Source: a bacterium
GTDB taxonomy: Bacteria > Bacillota > Negativicutes > Acidaminococcales > Acidaminococcaceae
Length of the DNA stretch: 5,901 bases
Assembly (NCBI GenBank): GCA_004562175.1
Contig: SFRS01000054.1
Coordinates: forward strand, 1 to 5,901
Direction: 5' to 3'
The notes beneath the pieces were generated by a model. The model was not told the origin of the DNA. It ran no database searches and saw nothing but the letters and a program-made list of their open reading frames with translations. Each line of letters opens with the position of its first letter. The stretch's first letter is position 1. Made by a program: the position numbers and the translations under genes. Below are positions 1 through 5,226 of this stretch, in pieces.

Positions 1-52
1 CCTTGTCCTGAGCCAATTTAGCAATGTTACGATATTCTTCTACTAAAGCCAT
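1..52 (-). CDS. Unidentified protein, N-terminal 17 codons only (cut by window edge)
   Basis: The frame opens with ATG at 52 and reads MALVEEYRNIAKLAQDK before leaving the window, with no stop. The start is supported by a GAGG Shine-Dalgarno site at 62-65, 9 nt upstream, and by a good sigma-70-type promoter about 70 bp further up (121-149). The peptide is charged and helical in character, with no signal peptide or membrane segment in the visible part. I do not recognise the family from so short a stretch. It follows the symporter gene on the same strand, but the terminator at 181-221 and its own promoter make it a separate transcription unit. Confidence 0.6.
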   Translation of the reverse strand, partial: MALVEEYRNIAKLAQDK

Positions 53-120
53 CTTTAACAACCTCACTTTTCTTTGCTTATTCAGCGTACATTTTCTGGC
101 TTTCACCAGTAACCAATATT

Positions 121-149
121 ATCATATCACTATTGTCGAAATTTATCAA
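121..149 (-). promoter_or_regulatory. Sigma-70-type promoter for the leftmost gene
   Basis: On the minus strand a TTGATA -35 hexamer (144-149; 5 of 6 to TTGACA) and a TATGAT -10 hexamer (121-126; 5 of 6 to TATAAT) are separated by exactly 17 bp. Transcription would begin near 114, giving a leader of about 60 nt before the ATG at 52. An imperfect palindrome (TTG-N3-AA-N-TT-N3-CAA, 133-149) covers the -35 box and part of the spacer and could be an operator, but nothing identifies the regulator. Confidence 0.65.
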
Positions 150-180
150 CAAAAATAGACATTATAAAGTAAAGTAACAC

Positions 181-221
181 AAAAAAATACCTAGGAACGC
201 TGCCACAGCAGCGCACCTAGG
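181..221 (-). terminator. Intrinsic terminator of the symporter gene
   Basis: Read on the minus strand, CCTAGG (221-216) pairs with CCTAGG (195-190), and CGCTG (213-209) pairs with CAGCG (202-198) around a 6-nt loop. The 2x2 step between the two stems is U-U plus a G-U wobble on this strand, but A-C and A-A on the other. A T-rich run (TATTTTTTT, 189-181) follows at once. The tract and the better pairing on the minus strand both fit termination of the transcript that ends the symporter at 262. Confidence 0.8.
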
Positions 222-261
222 CACTTAATTTTAGACTAAATTCGTTTATGGATTAACTTTT

Positions 262-1605
262 TTATTTATCCATTTCCTGCAAGTGCTTTTCATAAGCCTT
301 GGTTTCAGCCACAACTACACCGGTCAAGGCCAAGAGAGCAATCAAGTTCGGGATGGCCATGAGACCATTCACGATATCGGCCAATACCCAAATCTCTTCC
401 AGCTTCAGGAAGGGACCGCAAGCGATGAGGATAATGAAGATAATGCGGTACGGCATAATAGCCTTGACGCCCATCAGATACTCTACGCAACGCTCGCCGT
501 AGTAGTTCCAACCCAAGATGGTGGTGAAGGCAAAGAGCACCAGACCAACCATCAGCAGCATGGAGCCAAAGCCAGGGAAGGCAGCAGCAAAAGCCGCATC
601 AGTCATGGCCGCACCCTTCAAAGGACCACACCATGCGCCGGTAACGATCAAGGAAAGACCGGTCAAGGAGCAAATAATGATGGTATCGATGAAGGTACCG
701 GTCATGGAAACCAAGCCTTGCTCAGCAGCCCATTTGGTTTTTGCAGCTGCAGCCACGATGGGAGCAGAACCCAAACCAGATTCGTTGGAGAAAACGCCAC
801 GAGCAACGCCGCTACGCATAGCCAGCATTACAGTTGCACCCAAGAAGCCACCTTGAGCAGCGGCGGGAGTGAAGGCATCCTGAAGCACCATACCGATTGC
901 ACCGGGAACCTTGTCTGCAAAGCAAACCAAAATGCCCACAGTAGTGATGAAATACAGCACTGCCATAGCAGGCACGATTTTAGAAGCAACGTTAGCGATG
1001 GATTTCAGACCACCGATGGTAACAGCAGCAACCACAACGGTCAGTGCGATGCCGGTGTACATTACGGGGATACCGGCAGTGATCTTGGTGATTTCTACAA
1101 TGGAGTTAACTTGAGCAAAGGTACCAATGCCGAAGTATGCGCAAAGCACACCAAAGGCAGCAAATATTACAGCCAAGGGCTTGTAGGACTTGCCAAGACC
1201 ATTTTCAATGTAGTACATGGGGCCGCCGGAAATGTTACCATCAGCGTCCACAGTACGATATTTTACAGCCAAAAGGCATTCTGCATATTTGGTAGCCATA
1301 CCAAAGAAGGCAGCCATCCACATCCAGAACAGGGCACCGGGGCCACCAGCCTTCACAGCAGTAGCAACACCAACGATGTTACCGGTACCAACGGTTGCAG
1401 CCAAGGCAGTGCACAAAGCCTTGAAGGAGTTTACATCACCACTACCTTCATTCTTAGCACTGAAAATCAGCTTCAGCGCCGGAGCCAGCTTGAAAACCTG
1501 AATCAGGCCCAAGCGAATAGTCAGCCAAATACCAGTACCAACCAAGAGCACTAAAAGTGGCGGGCCCCAGACAAAATCATCAATCGCATTCAACATTTCC
1601 AACAT
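262..1605 (-). CDS. AGCS-family sodium:alanine/glycine symporter
   Basis: Polytopic inner-membrane protein of 447 residues that should co-transport alanine and/or glycine with Na+ (AGCS family, AlsT/DagA/GlyP-like). Family hallmarks are plain: VGTGNIVGV at 72-80 followed by the GGPGA turn at 87-91 and FWMW, GGPMYYI at 127-133, and FSNESGLGSAPI at 272-283. About ten or eleven hydrophobic segments are spread over a length typical of the family. A GGGAG ribosome binding site lies about 10 nt before the ATG at 1605; a second in-frame ATG at 1596 has no better site. The gene stands alone behind a tandem glycine riboswitch and ends at the terminator at 181-221. The riboswitch points to glycine as a physiological substrate or signal, but the sequence cannot separate glycine from alanine preference. 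It appears intact. Confidence 0.93.
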   Translation of the reverse strand: MLEMLNAIDDFVWGPPLLVLLVGTGIWLTIRLGLIQVFKLAPALKLIFSAKNEGSGDVNSFKALCTALAATVGTGNIVGVATAVKAGGPGALFWMWMAAFFGMATKYAECLLAVKYRTVDADGNISGGPMYYIENGLGKSYKPLAVIFAAFGVLCAYFGIGTFAQVNSIVEITKITAGIPVMYTGIALTVVVAAVTIGGLKSIANVASKIVPAMAVLYFITTVGILVCFADKVPGAIGMVLQDAFTPAAAQGGFLGATVMLAMRSGVARGVFSNESGLGSAPIVAAAAKTKWAAEQGLVSMTGTFIDTIIICSLTGLSLIVTGAWCGPLKGAAMTDAAFAAAFPGFGSMLLMVGLVLFAFTTILGWNYYGERCVEYLMGVKAIMPYRIIFIILIACGPFLKLEEIWVLADIVNGLMAIPNLIALLALTGVVVAETKAYEKHLQEMDK

Positions 1606-1668
1606 AATACAACATCTCCCTCTTCATTTCCCTCTCTCAGCAGGTTTAATCATAAATAATAAGTAAAT

Positions 1669-1699
1669 AAAAAACCGGAGTATGGTTATATACTCCGGT
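1669..1699 (-). terminator. Riboswitch-controlled intrinsic terminator upstream of the symporter
   Basis: On the minus strand ACCGGAGTAT (1699-1690) and ATACTCCGGT (1683-1674) form a perfect 10-bp stem with a 6-nt loop, followed directly by a T run (1674-1669). It lies between the glycine aptamers and the symporter start, where a riboswitch expression platform is expected. Its 5' arm holds CCGGAGT, which can pair instead with ACTCTGG on the 5' side of aptamer-2 P1 (1839-1833). Its 3' arm holds CTCCG, which can pair with CGGAG on the 3' side of the same P1 (1754-1750). Either alternative would be blocked once the aptamer is folded with ligand. Confidence 0.9.
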
Positions 1700-1712
1700 A
1701 AAGTCAACACCT

Positions 1713-1740
1713 ATACAAGCATCAACACTGATGCTCGCAT
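1713..1740 (-). other. 12-bp hairpin between aptamer 2 and the terminator
   Basis: On the minus strand, bases 1740-1729 pair with 1724-1713 around a GUGU loop. All 12 positions pair, two of them as G-U wobbles. The hairpin starts 9 nt after the end of aptamer-2 P1 and stops 13 nt before the terminator stem. It shares no obvious sequence with either neighbour, so it is more likely a spacer or a polymerase pause hairpin than an antiterminator. It has no T run after it and is not itself a terminator. Confidence 0.6.
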
Positions 1741-1930
1741 ATTAGTTTGCTCCGTCCTTTGGCCTGAGAGATTGGCTTGCCACGCTTCTGCACTGACAAG
1801 CTTGCACCTTCGGCGCCCATTTAAGGGACTCTCCAGAGTTGTGTCAGCTTACGGTTCCACCTCCTTCGAGGCACCTGAGAGTTTTGCTCCTTCGGTAGGC
1901 CATGCCTTCTCCCATAAGCGTCATCCACTC
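1741..1930 (-). promoter_or_regulatory. Tandem glycine riboswitch (two aptamers with leader-linker kink-turn)
   Basis: Two glycine aptamers in series in the 5' leader of the symporter mRNA. Aptamer 1: P1 GCTTAT (1919-1914)/GTAAGC (1852-1847), a short GGC/GCC P3, the conserved CCGAAGGAGCAA and CTCTCAGG blocks, and an extra CCTC-GAAG-GAGG hairpin after CAGG. Aptamer 2: P1 CTCTG (1838-1834)/CGGAG (1754-1750), the GGAGAG block, GCCGAAGGTGCAAG, and CTCTCAGG followed by AAAGGAC. Leader GTG-GATGA (1927-1920) and linker TGA-CAC (1846-1841) can form the kink-turn stem known in this class, supporting a cooperative two-aptamer receptor. The blocks match the glycine riboswitch consensus closely. What follows is the expression platform of a 12-bp hairpin plus terminator. 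Glycine riboswitches before AGCS transporters are known in Firmicutes. Confidence 0.95.
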
Positions 1931-1950
1931 GTTATTTACTTATGTACGCT

Positions 1951-1979
1951 ATTATAGTACACTCTGAAGAAAAAAGCAA
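1951..1979 (-). promoter_or_regulatory. Promoter of the riboswitch-symporter transcript
   Basis: A perfect TATAAT -10 box (1951-1956) lies 17 bp from TTGCTT (1974-1979), a -35 box matching the consensus at the first three positions. Transcription would start near 1944, about 17 nt before the kink-turn leader of the riboswitch, so the whole tandem aptamer is included in the transcript. Confidence 0.75.
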
Positions 1980-2000
1980 GTACTTTTTTTAGAAATCCTC

Positions 2001-2153
2001 TTATTTTTGCTTAGCTGCAATTTCCCTCATGCAAAATACCAAGGAACCATTGCCACGATGATTCATAATGCACTCGCAGCAGGTACCATGACGAGGGCAG
2101 GTAGTTTTGGGACAGGTGCAGTTGGCCTCGTTACAATGCTTACGTTCTTCCAT
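2001..2153 (-). CDS. Small cysteine-rich protein (DUF6485-like), 50 residues
   Basis: A short frame from ATG 2153 to TAA 2001 with a textbook GGAGG Shine-Dalgarno site (2161-2165) at 7-nt spacing. The protein begins MEERKHC and has eight cysteines at 7, 12, 14, 19, 25, 26, 28 and 41, in the pattern C-x4-C-x-C-x4-C-x5-CC-x-C-x12-C. The core reads CPRHGTCCECIMNHRGNGSL. This CxC...CxRxGxCCEC-x3-HR-x2-G...C layout resembles the small proteins grouped as DUF6485 in clostridia and relatives, as I remember them; no function is established. The spacing suggests a metal site (zinc or iron-sulfur) or redox cysteines, which is inference. There is no signal peptide, so it is probably cytosolic. It has its own promoter at 2203-2231 and overlaps the end of the glycosyltransferase frame by 14 bp. 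Confidence 0.85.
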   Translation of the reverse strand: MEERKHCNEANCTCPKTTCPRHGTCCECIMNHRGNGSLVFCMREIAAKQK

Positions 2154-3828
2154 GTTGATTCCTCCATTCATTCTTTACAGTCAGCCTTGCTCTGACATCA
2201 CTATTATAGCACGCAAGCATGGAATCGTCCATTCTTCCTTGTTCTACCTGAGGACGTAACAGCAGATAGCGCTCCGAGCGTCCTGCCAGCTGCCATTGAT
2301 GCTTGTTCTGCTTCAAAAAGTCCTTCATACTCTTTTCGTTGACGATAACAAAGGGATAATGCTGCTTTTCCATGGCAGCGAAGGGCATTACATTCTTGCT
2401 GGACCAGGACATGTTCTTGGGCTTGTAGCGCTCCAGCTCTTTTTCCGGTACCAGCTTAACAATACGTGCATTGCTGTAAAAGACGGCTGAGGTGGGATAG
2501 CTGCCATAAAGGCCCACCTCCCTGATACCGTCCTTTACCAAAAGCTCACCCAAGCCCTTGGCCGAGCGCTGAGCAGAAAAGGGAATAGCAATGCTCATAA
2601 TCAAGGCCAAATAAAAGCACAGACAAATACTGCCCAAGCCTAGCACCTGATGGGAGCCATTGAGCTGCCACACATAATACAGCATCATACCCACAATGAT
2701 GCTCAAGGGCAGCAAGAACATACTTTCCTCCGCTACCATGCCTGTAACGGTGACCCACTGAGCTGCTCCTAACAAAGCAGCAAAAATGATGCCTACAAAG
2801 ATGAAATAATGTATGGATAAGAGTCTCTCTTCTCCGGCAGCCAATTCCTTGGCCAAAAAGATACTCATAGGGAAGAGCAAAGGGTAGGTATAGGTGATGT
2901 ATTTCGTAGCCATGCATTGGAAGAAGACGAAGATAACCCCTGCCCACAGGAGCAAGAACTTTTCGCTGGTCTCCCAGCGTTCACCCTCACGCCAACGTTG
3001 CCACAGGCAGAGGGGTACCAAGGCGCTCCAGGGAAACAGGGCCAAGGCATTGACCAAAAGGTAATAATACCACACATTATCCCTTGGATGCTCGGACACT
3101 GTGGCCCTGAGGAAATTATGTACCCCGAAAAAGGTGTTGATAAAATCACTGCCATGGATGGCATACATGGCTGCATACCAAGGCACGGCTACCAAAGCAC
3201 AAAGCAGGGTGCCGCTGAACAATTTGCAGCGCTTAAGCACCTGCCAATCCCGCTGCCACAGTAAAAACAACGTAATAATCAGTCCCGGCAAAAGTACCCC
3301 GATGGGACCCTTGGTGAGCACGGCAAGACCCGCGCTGACATACGTAAGATACCAGAATAGCGGCCTGTTTTCGCTATAGCCCAAATAGAAAAAGAGCAAC
3401 GTGGCGCTGAAGAACAAAAACAGCACCGCATCCGTAATAATGGACTTGCTGATAAGGAAGAATTCCACACTGCTCAGCAGCAATACGCCACTAAAAAAGC
3501 CCACCTTTTCACTATACAGGCGATAGCCTCCGTAGCTCACGAGGCCAATGCCCAAAAGTCCAAAAAGAGCAGGAAAGAACCGCGCACCAAACTCCGTAAA
3601 GCCAAACAGCTTGAAGCCCAAGGCTGTGAGCCAATAAAACATGATGGGCTTATCATACCAATAATTGCCATAAATTTGGGGAGAAAGCCAGTCCCCGCTG
3701 AGCACCATTTCCTTGGCCGTCAAAGCATAGTTAGATTCTACGCTATCAGTTACTAGCAAGCTGCCGTTGCCAAAAAACAGCAGCAAAAGTGCCAGCATAA
3801 ACAGACCTAGCCAATATTTCTTTTGCAT
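2140..3828 (-). CDS. ArnT-like phospholipid-carrier-dependent glycosyltransferase (GT39/GT83, PMT-like)
   Basis: Multi-pass inner-membrane GT-C transferase expected to move a sugar from an undecaprenyl-phosphate carrier onto an envelope acceptor on the outer face; lipid A is the acceptor for true ArnT. From the preferred start it has 562 residues, close to ArnT's usual length. An N-terminal membrane segment is followed by the first periplasmic loop with acidic D28 and E31 in TDSVESNY, then WYDKP at 57-61, a second conserved aspartate D133 in IITDAVL, and TKGP at 172-175. About a dozen membrane segments precede a soluble C-terminal part from about residue 415. ATG 3828 is chosen because AGAGGG (3838-3843) lies 9 nt upstream; the ATG at 3846 has no good site and would sit almost at the predicted transcript start. 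The last 37 residues, after YLLLRP, are polar and overlap the next gene's promoter. The sugar and acceptor cannot be read from sequence; no other arn genes are in the window. Confidence 0.85.
   Translation of the reverse strand: MQKKYWLGLFMLALLLLFFGNGSLLVTDSVESNYALTAKEMVLSGDWLSPQIYGNYWYDKPIMFYWLTALGFKLFGFTEFGARFFPALFGLLGIGLVSYGGYRLYSEKVGFFSGVLLLSSVEFFLISKSIITDAVLFLFFSATLLFFYLGYSENRPLFWYLTYVSAGLAVLTKGPIGVLLPGLIITLFLLWQRDWQVLKRCKLFSGTLLCALVAVPWYAAMYAIHGSDFINTFFGVHNFLRATVSEHPRDNVWYYYLLVNALALFPWSALVPLCLWQRWREGERWETSEKFLLLWAGVIFVFFQCMATKYITYTYPLLFPMSIFLAKELAAGEERLLSIHYFIFVGIIFAALLGAAQWVTVTGMVAEESMFLLPLSIIVGMMLYYVWQLNGSHQVLGLGSICLCFYLALIMSIAIPFSAQRSAKGLGELLVKDGIREVGLYGSYPTSAVFYSNARIVKLVPEKELERYKPKNMSWSSKNVMPFAAMEKQHYPFVIVNEKSMKDFLKQNKHQWQLAGRSERYLLLRPQVEQGRMDDSMLACYNSDVRARLTVKNEWRNQHGRT
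2203..2231 (-). promoter_or_regulatory. Promoter of the small cysteine-rich gene, inside the glycosyltransferase frame
   Basis: A perfect TATAAT (2203-2208) sits 17 bp downstream of TGGACG (2226-2231; 4 of 6 to TTGACA). Transcription would start near 2196, about 43 nt before the ATG at 2153. The element lies within the last 30 or so codons of the glycosyltransferase gene. The small gene can therefore be expressed independently of the upstream cluster. Confidence 0.6.
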
Positions 3829-3860
3829 ACAAAAACACCCTCTCATAGCTTTTTAGCCAT

Positions 3861-3866
3861 AGTATA
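3861..3866 (-). promoter_or_regulatory. Possible -10 box of the glycosyltransferase gene
   Basis: TATACT on the minus strand (5 of 6 to TATAAT) lies 32 nt before the preferred start codon. The hexamer 17 bp upstream (3884-3889) reads ATAGCT, which does not resemble TTGACA. A good -10 with no -35, overlapped by TTAA repeats, is the usual look of an activator-dependent promoter. An alternative -10, TATAGT at 3869-3874, also lacks a -35 partner. Confidence 0.4.
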
Positions 3867-3876
3867 AAACTATAAT

Positions 3877-3946
3877 CTTAATAAGCTATTAAGAGGGGGT
3901 TAATTCATAATTAAGAAAACGCCAAATTTTTTAAGCTATTTTTAAG
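3877..3946. promoter_or_regulatory. Phased TTAA[T/G] array, candidate PmrA-box-like operator
   Basis: Read on the plus strand, TTAA cores start at 3878, 3889, 3900 and 3911, exactly 11 bp apart, and another pair starts at 3931 and 3942, again 11 bp apart. All six are TTAAT or TTAAG. The pair reads TTTAAG-N5-TTTAAG (3930-3946), a full match to YTTAAK-N5-YTTAAK, the PmrA/BasR box as I recall it. The block CTTAAT-N5-ATTAAG (3877-3893) matches except at one position and is also a 7-bp inverted repeat around AGC. Head-to-tail half-sites at an 11-bp period are typical of OmpR/PhoB-family regulators, and such a regulator is encoded two genes upstream. The run of four covers the -35 region of the predicted glycosyltransferase promoter. 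The region is AT-rich, so single TTAA sites mean little; the regular spacing is the evidence. Confidence 0.6.
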
Positions 3947-5226
3947 GGCAAGAGCACCTGCATAATAGTACCGCAGGGCTTGTTATCCAAAACCTTGATG
4001 CTGCCGTGATGCTGGCGAACAATGGCCTGCGCCAAGGACAGCCCCAAGCCAAGGCCTCCCTGACTACGACTACGTGCTTTATCCACTCTAAAGAATCGGT
4101 CAAAAACCTTTTCCTTATCCTCATCACTGATACCGCAGCCCTGATCCTGCACTGCCAAAAGCAAATTATTTTTAGTTTTGGATGCAATAAAATCAATGCG
4201 GGTATGTTCAGGAGAATATTTAATGGCATTGTCCAACAGGATGATGAGCAATCTATGTAAAGCTGCCTCGTCACCCAACAGCTGCAAATTGCCATCCACC
4301 TGAGTATGCAGAGTAATATCCTTTTCCTGGGCCAAAAGGGCCAGCTGCTTGCCCACCCTTTGGCACAACTCCGTCATATCCACAGCTAGCTTCAGCTCCG
4401 GCATGGTACCCTCGTCCCCACGGGCCAGGGCCATGAGATGTTCCGTCAGTCTGGACATACGCTTGGTCTCGTTTTGCAGCATCTCAATGGACTCCTGCGC
4501 AAAGGCACTGTATTTGCTCTCCTCGTCCTCCCTGAGTCCTTGGGTAGCAAGAGCCATCACTGCCAGAGGAGTGCGCATTTCATGGGATGCATCTGCCGTA
4601 AACTGCATTTGCCGTCCATACATCTCGCTAATTGGCTTGATATTGCGCCCAGCCAACCAATACCCAAAATAGCAGGCTCCGACAAAAAACAAAACTGCGA
4701 TACACAAAAGCTTGTAAAGTGTTTTAAAGGCTGCCGTGTAATAAAACTCTATATTTTCGAACATATAAAGCTTACCCACAGTCTCCCCGTTCTTCACCAC
4801 CGGTGCCACCGCTGCCAAATAGCGATAGCGCACTGTCTCGCCCTGCCCAGGCTCCCCGTGCATGCGAATAATCCGCGTGCTATCCATTTTCTTGGGCCAA
4901 TCATTACGATGCCGCCACAGCGCACGCCCCTGAGGTCCATCACCTAGCTGGTTCAAAATCTCTGTTTTATCATCCATGGTGACAAAATAGGCCAGCATAC
5001 TACCTTCATGGATGGACACAGCAGAGCAGGGCTCCTCGCCGCTATCCACCCATTCCTCGGCTTCATGATAGACTGTGGCAACTAGCTCGTGCCTTTCATG
5101 GTCAATGATTTCCCACCAGACAAAGGTATAGGCGACAAACACAATGAGCAAAATCAACACGCCAAAAATTCCCGCATAAATACAGGTCATGCGCCGCCGC
5201 AGATTCTCAAAAATCTTACTCCACAT
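3931..5226 (-). CDS. Sensor histidine kinase of a two-component system
   Basis: Inner-membrane kinase of 431 residues, partner of the response regulator directly upstream. Order: membrane helix about 15-37, an extracytoplasmic sensor region about 39-165, membrane helix about 170-191, then the catalytic core. The H-box is ADASHEMRTPL with phospho-acceptor His215; N-box LLDNAIKYS has Asn333; G1 is DQGCGI from Asp361; the F-box is FDRFFRVD at 375-382; G2 is GGLGLGLSLA around 390-399. Only about 23 residues separate the second helix from the H-box (RNIKPISEMYGRQMQFTAD), too short for a normal HAMP domain. The sensor region is rich in acidic residues and histidine near the membrane, including ExxE motifs at 44-47 (ERHE) and 55-58 (EAEE). 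The start has GGAG 9 nt upstream (5236-5239) inside the regulator gene, and the 11-bp overlap suggests translational coupling. The signal is unknown; a PmrB-like role is inferred from the neighbouring arnT-like gene. Confidence 0.93.
   Translation of the reverse strand: MWSKIFENLRRRMTCIYAGIFGVLILLIVFVAYTFVWWEIIDHERHELVATVYHEAEEWVDSGEEPCSAVSIHEGSMLAYFVTMDDKTEILNQLGDGPQGRALWRHRNDWPKKMDSTRIIRMHGEPGQGETVRYRYLAAVAPVVKNGETVGKLYMFENIEFYYTAAFKTLYKLLCIAVLFFVGACYFGYWLAGRNIKPISEMYGRQMQFTADASHEMRTPLAVMALATQGLREDEESKYSAFAQESIEMLQNETKRMSRLTEHLMALARGDEGTMPELKLAVDMTELCQRVGKQLALLAQEKDITLHTQVDGNLQLLGDEAALHRLLIILLDNAIKYSPEHTRIDFIASKTKNNLLLAVQDQGCGISDEDKEKVFDRFFRVDKARSRSQGGLGLGLSLAQAIVRQHHGSIKVLDNKPCGTIMQVLLPLKIA

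Noticed and set aside
161..166. Second TATAAT on the minus strand left of the symporter terminator
   Set aside because: The position 17 bp upstream falls in the terminator T run (TATTTT) and is no -35 box. The promoter at 121-149 is better in both hexamers and spacing.
283..1554. Long plus-strand frame of 423 codons opposite the symporter gene
   Set aside because: Its product is rich in Ser, His, Gln, Asn and Thr with no recognisable domain or membrane pattern, and it is the antisense of a clear AGCS transporter. It is a shadow of that gene's codon bias.
1580..1627. 15-codon upstream frame overlapping the symporter start in another frame
   Set aside because: The nearest Shine-Dalgarno-like bases are only about 3 nt from its ATG, and the riboswitch terminator already explains control of the gene. 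It may be chance.
1682..1957. Plus-strand frame of 91 codons
   Set aside because: It lies wholly across the glycine riboswitch and its terminator on the opposite strand; the sequence is explained by RNA structure.
1970..1989. A-run/T-run hairpin after the cysteine-rich gene as a terminator
   Set aside because: The arms are AAAAAAG/CTTTTTT with a single G-C pair, so the stem would be very weak, and it overlaps the -35 of the riboswitch promoter. A terminator here is possible but not supported.
2180..2196. GTCAG/CTGAC hairpin at the 5' end of the cysteine-rich gene's transcript
   Set aside because: Only 5 bp with a 7-nt loop and no T run; too weak to call a regulatory structure.
3829..3846. 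Earlier ATG at 3846 for the glycosyltransferase
   Set aside because: It has no clear Shine-Dalgarno site, would be almost at the predicted transcript start, and would place the good AGAGGG site inside the coding region. ATG 3828 is preferred.
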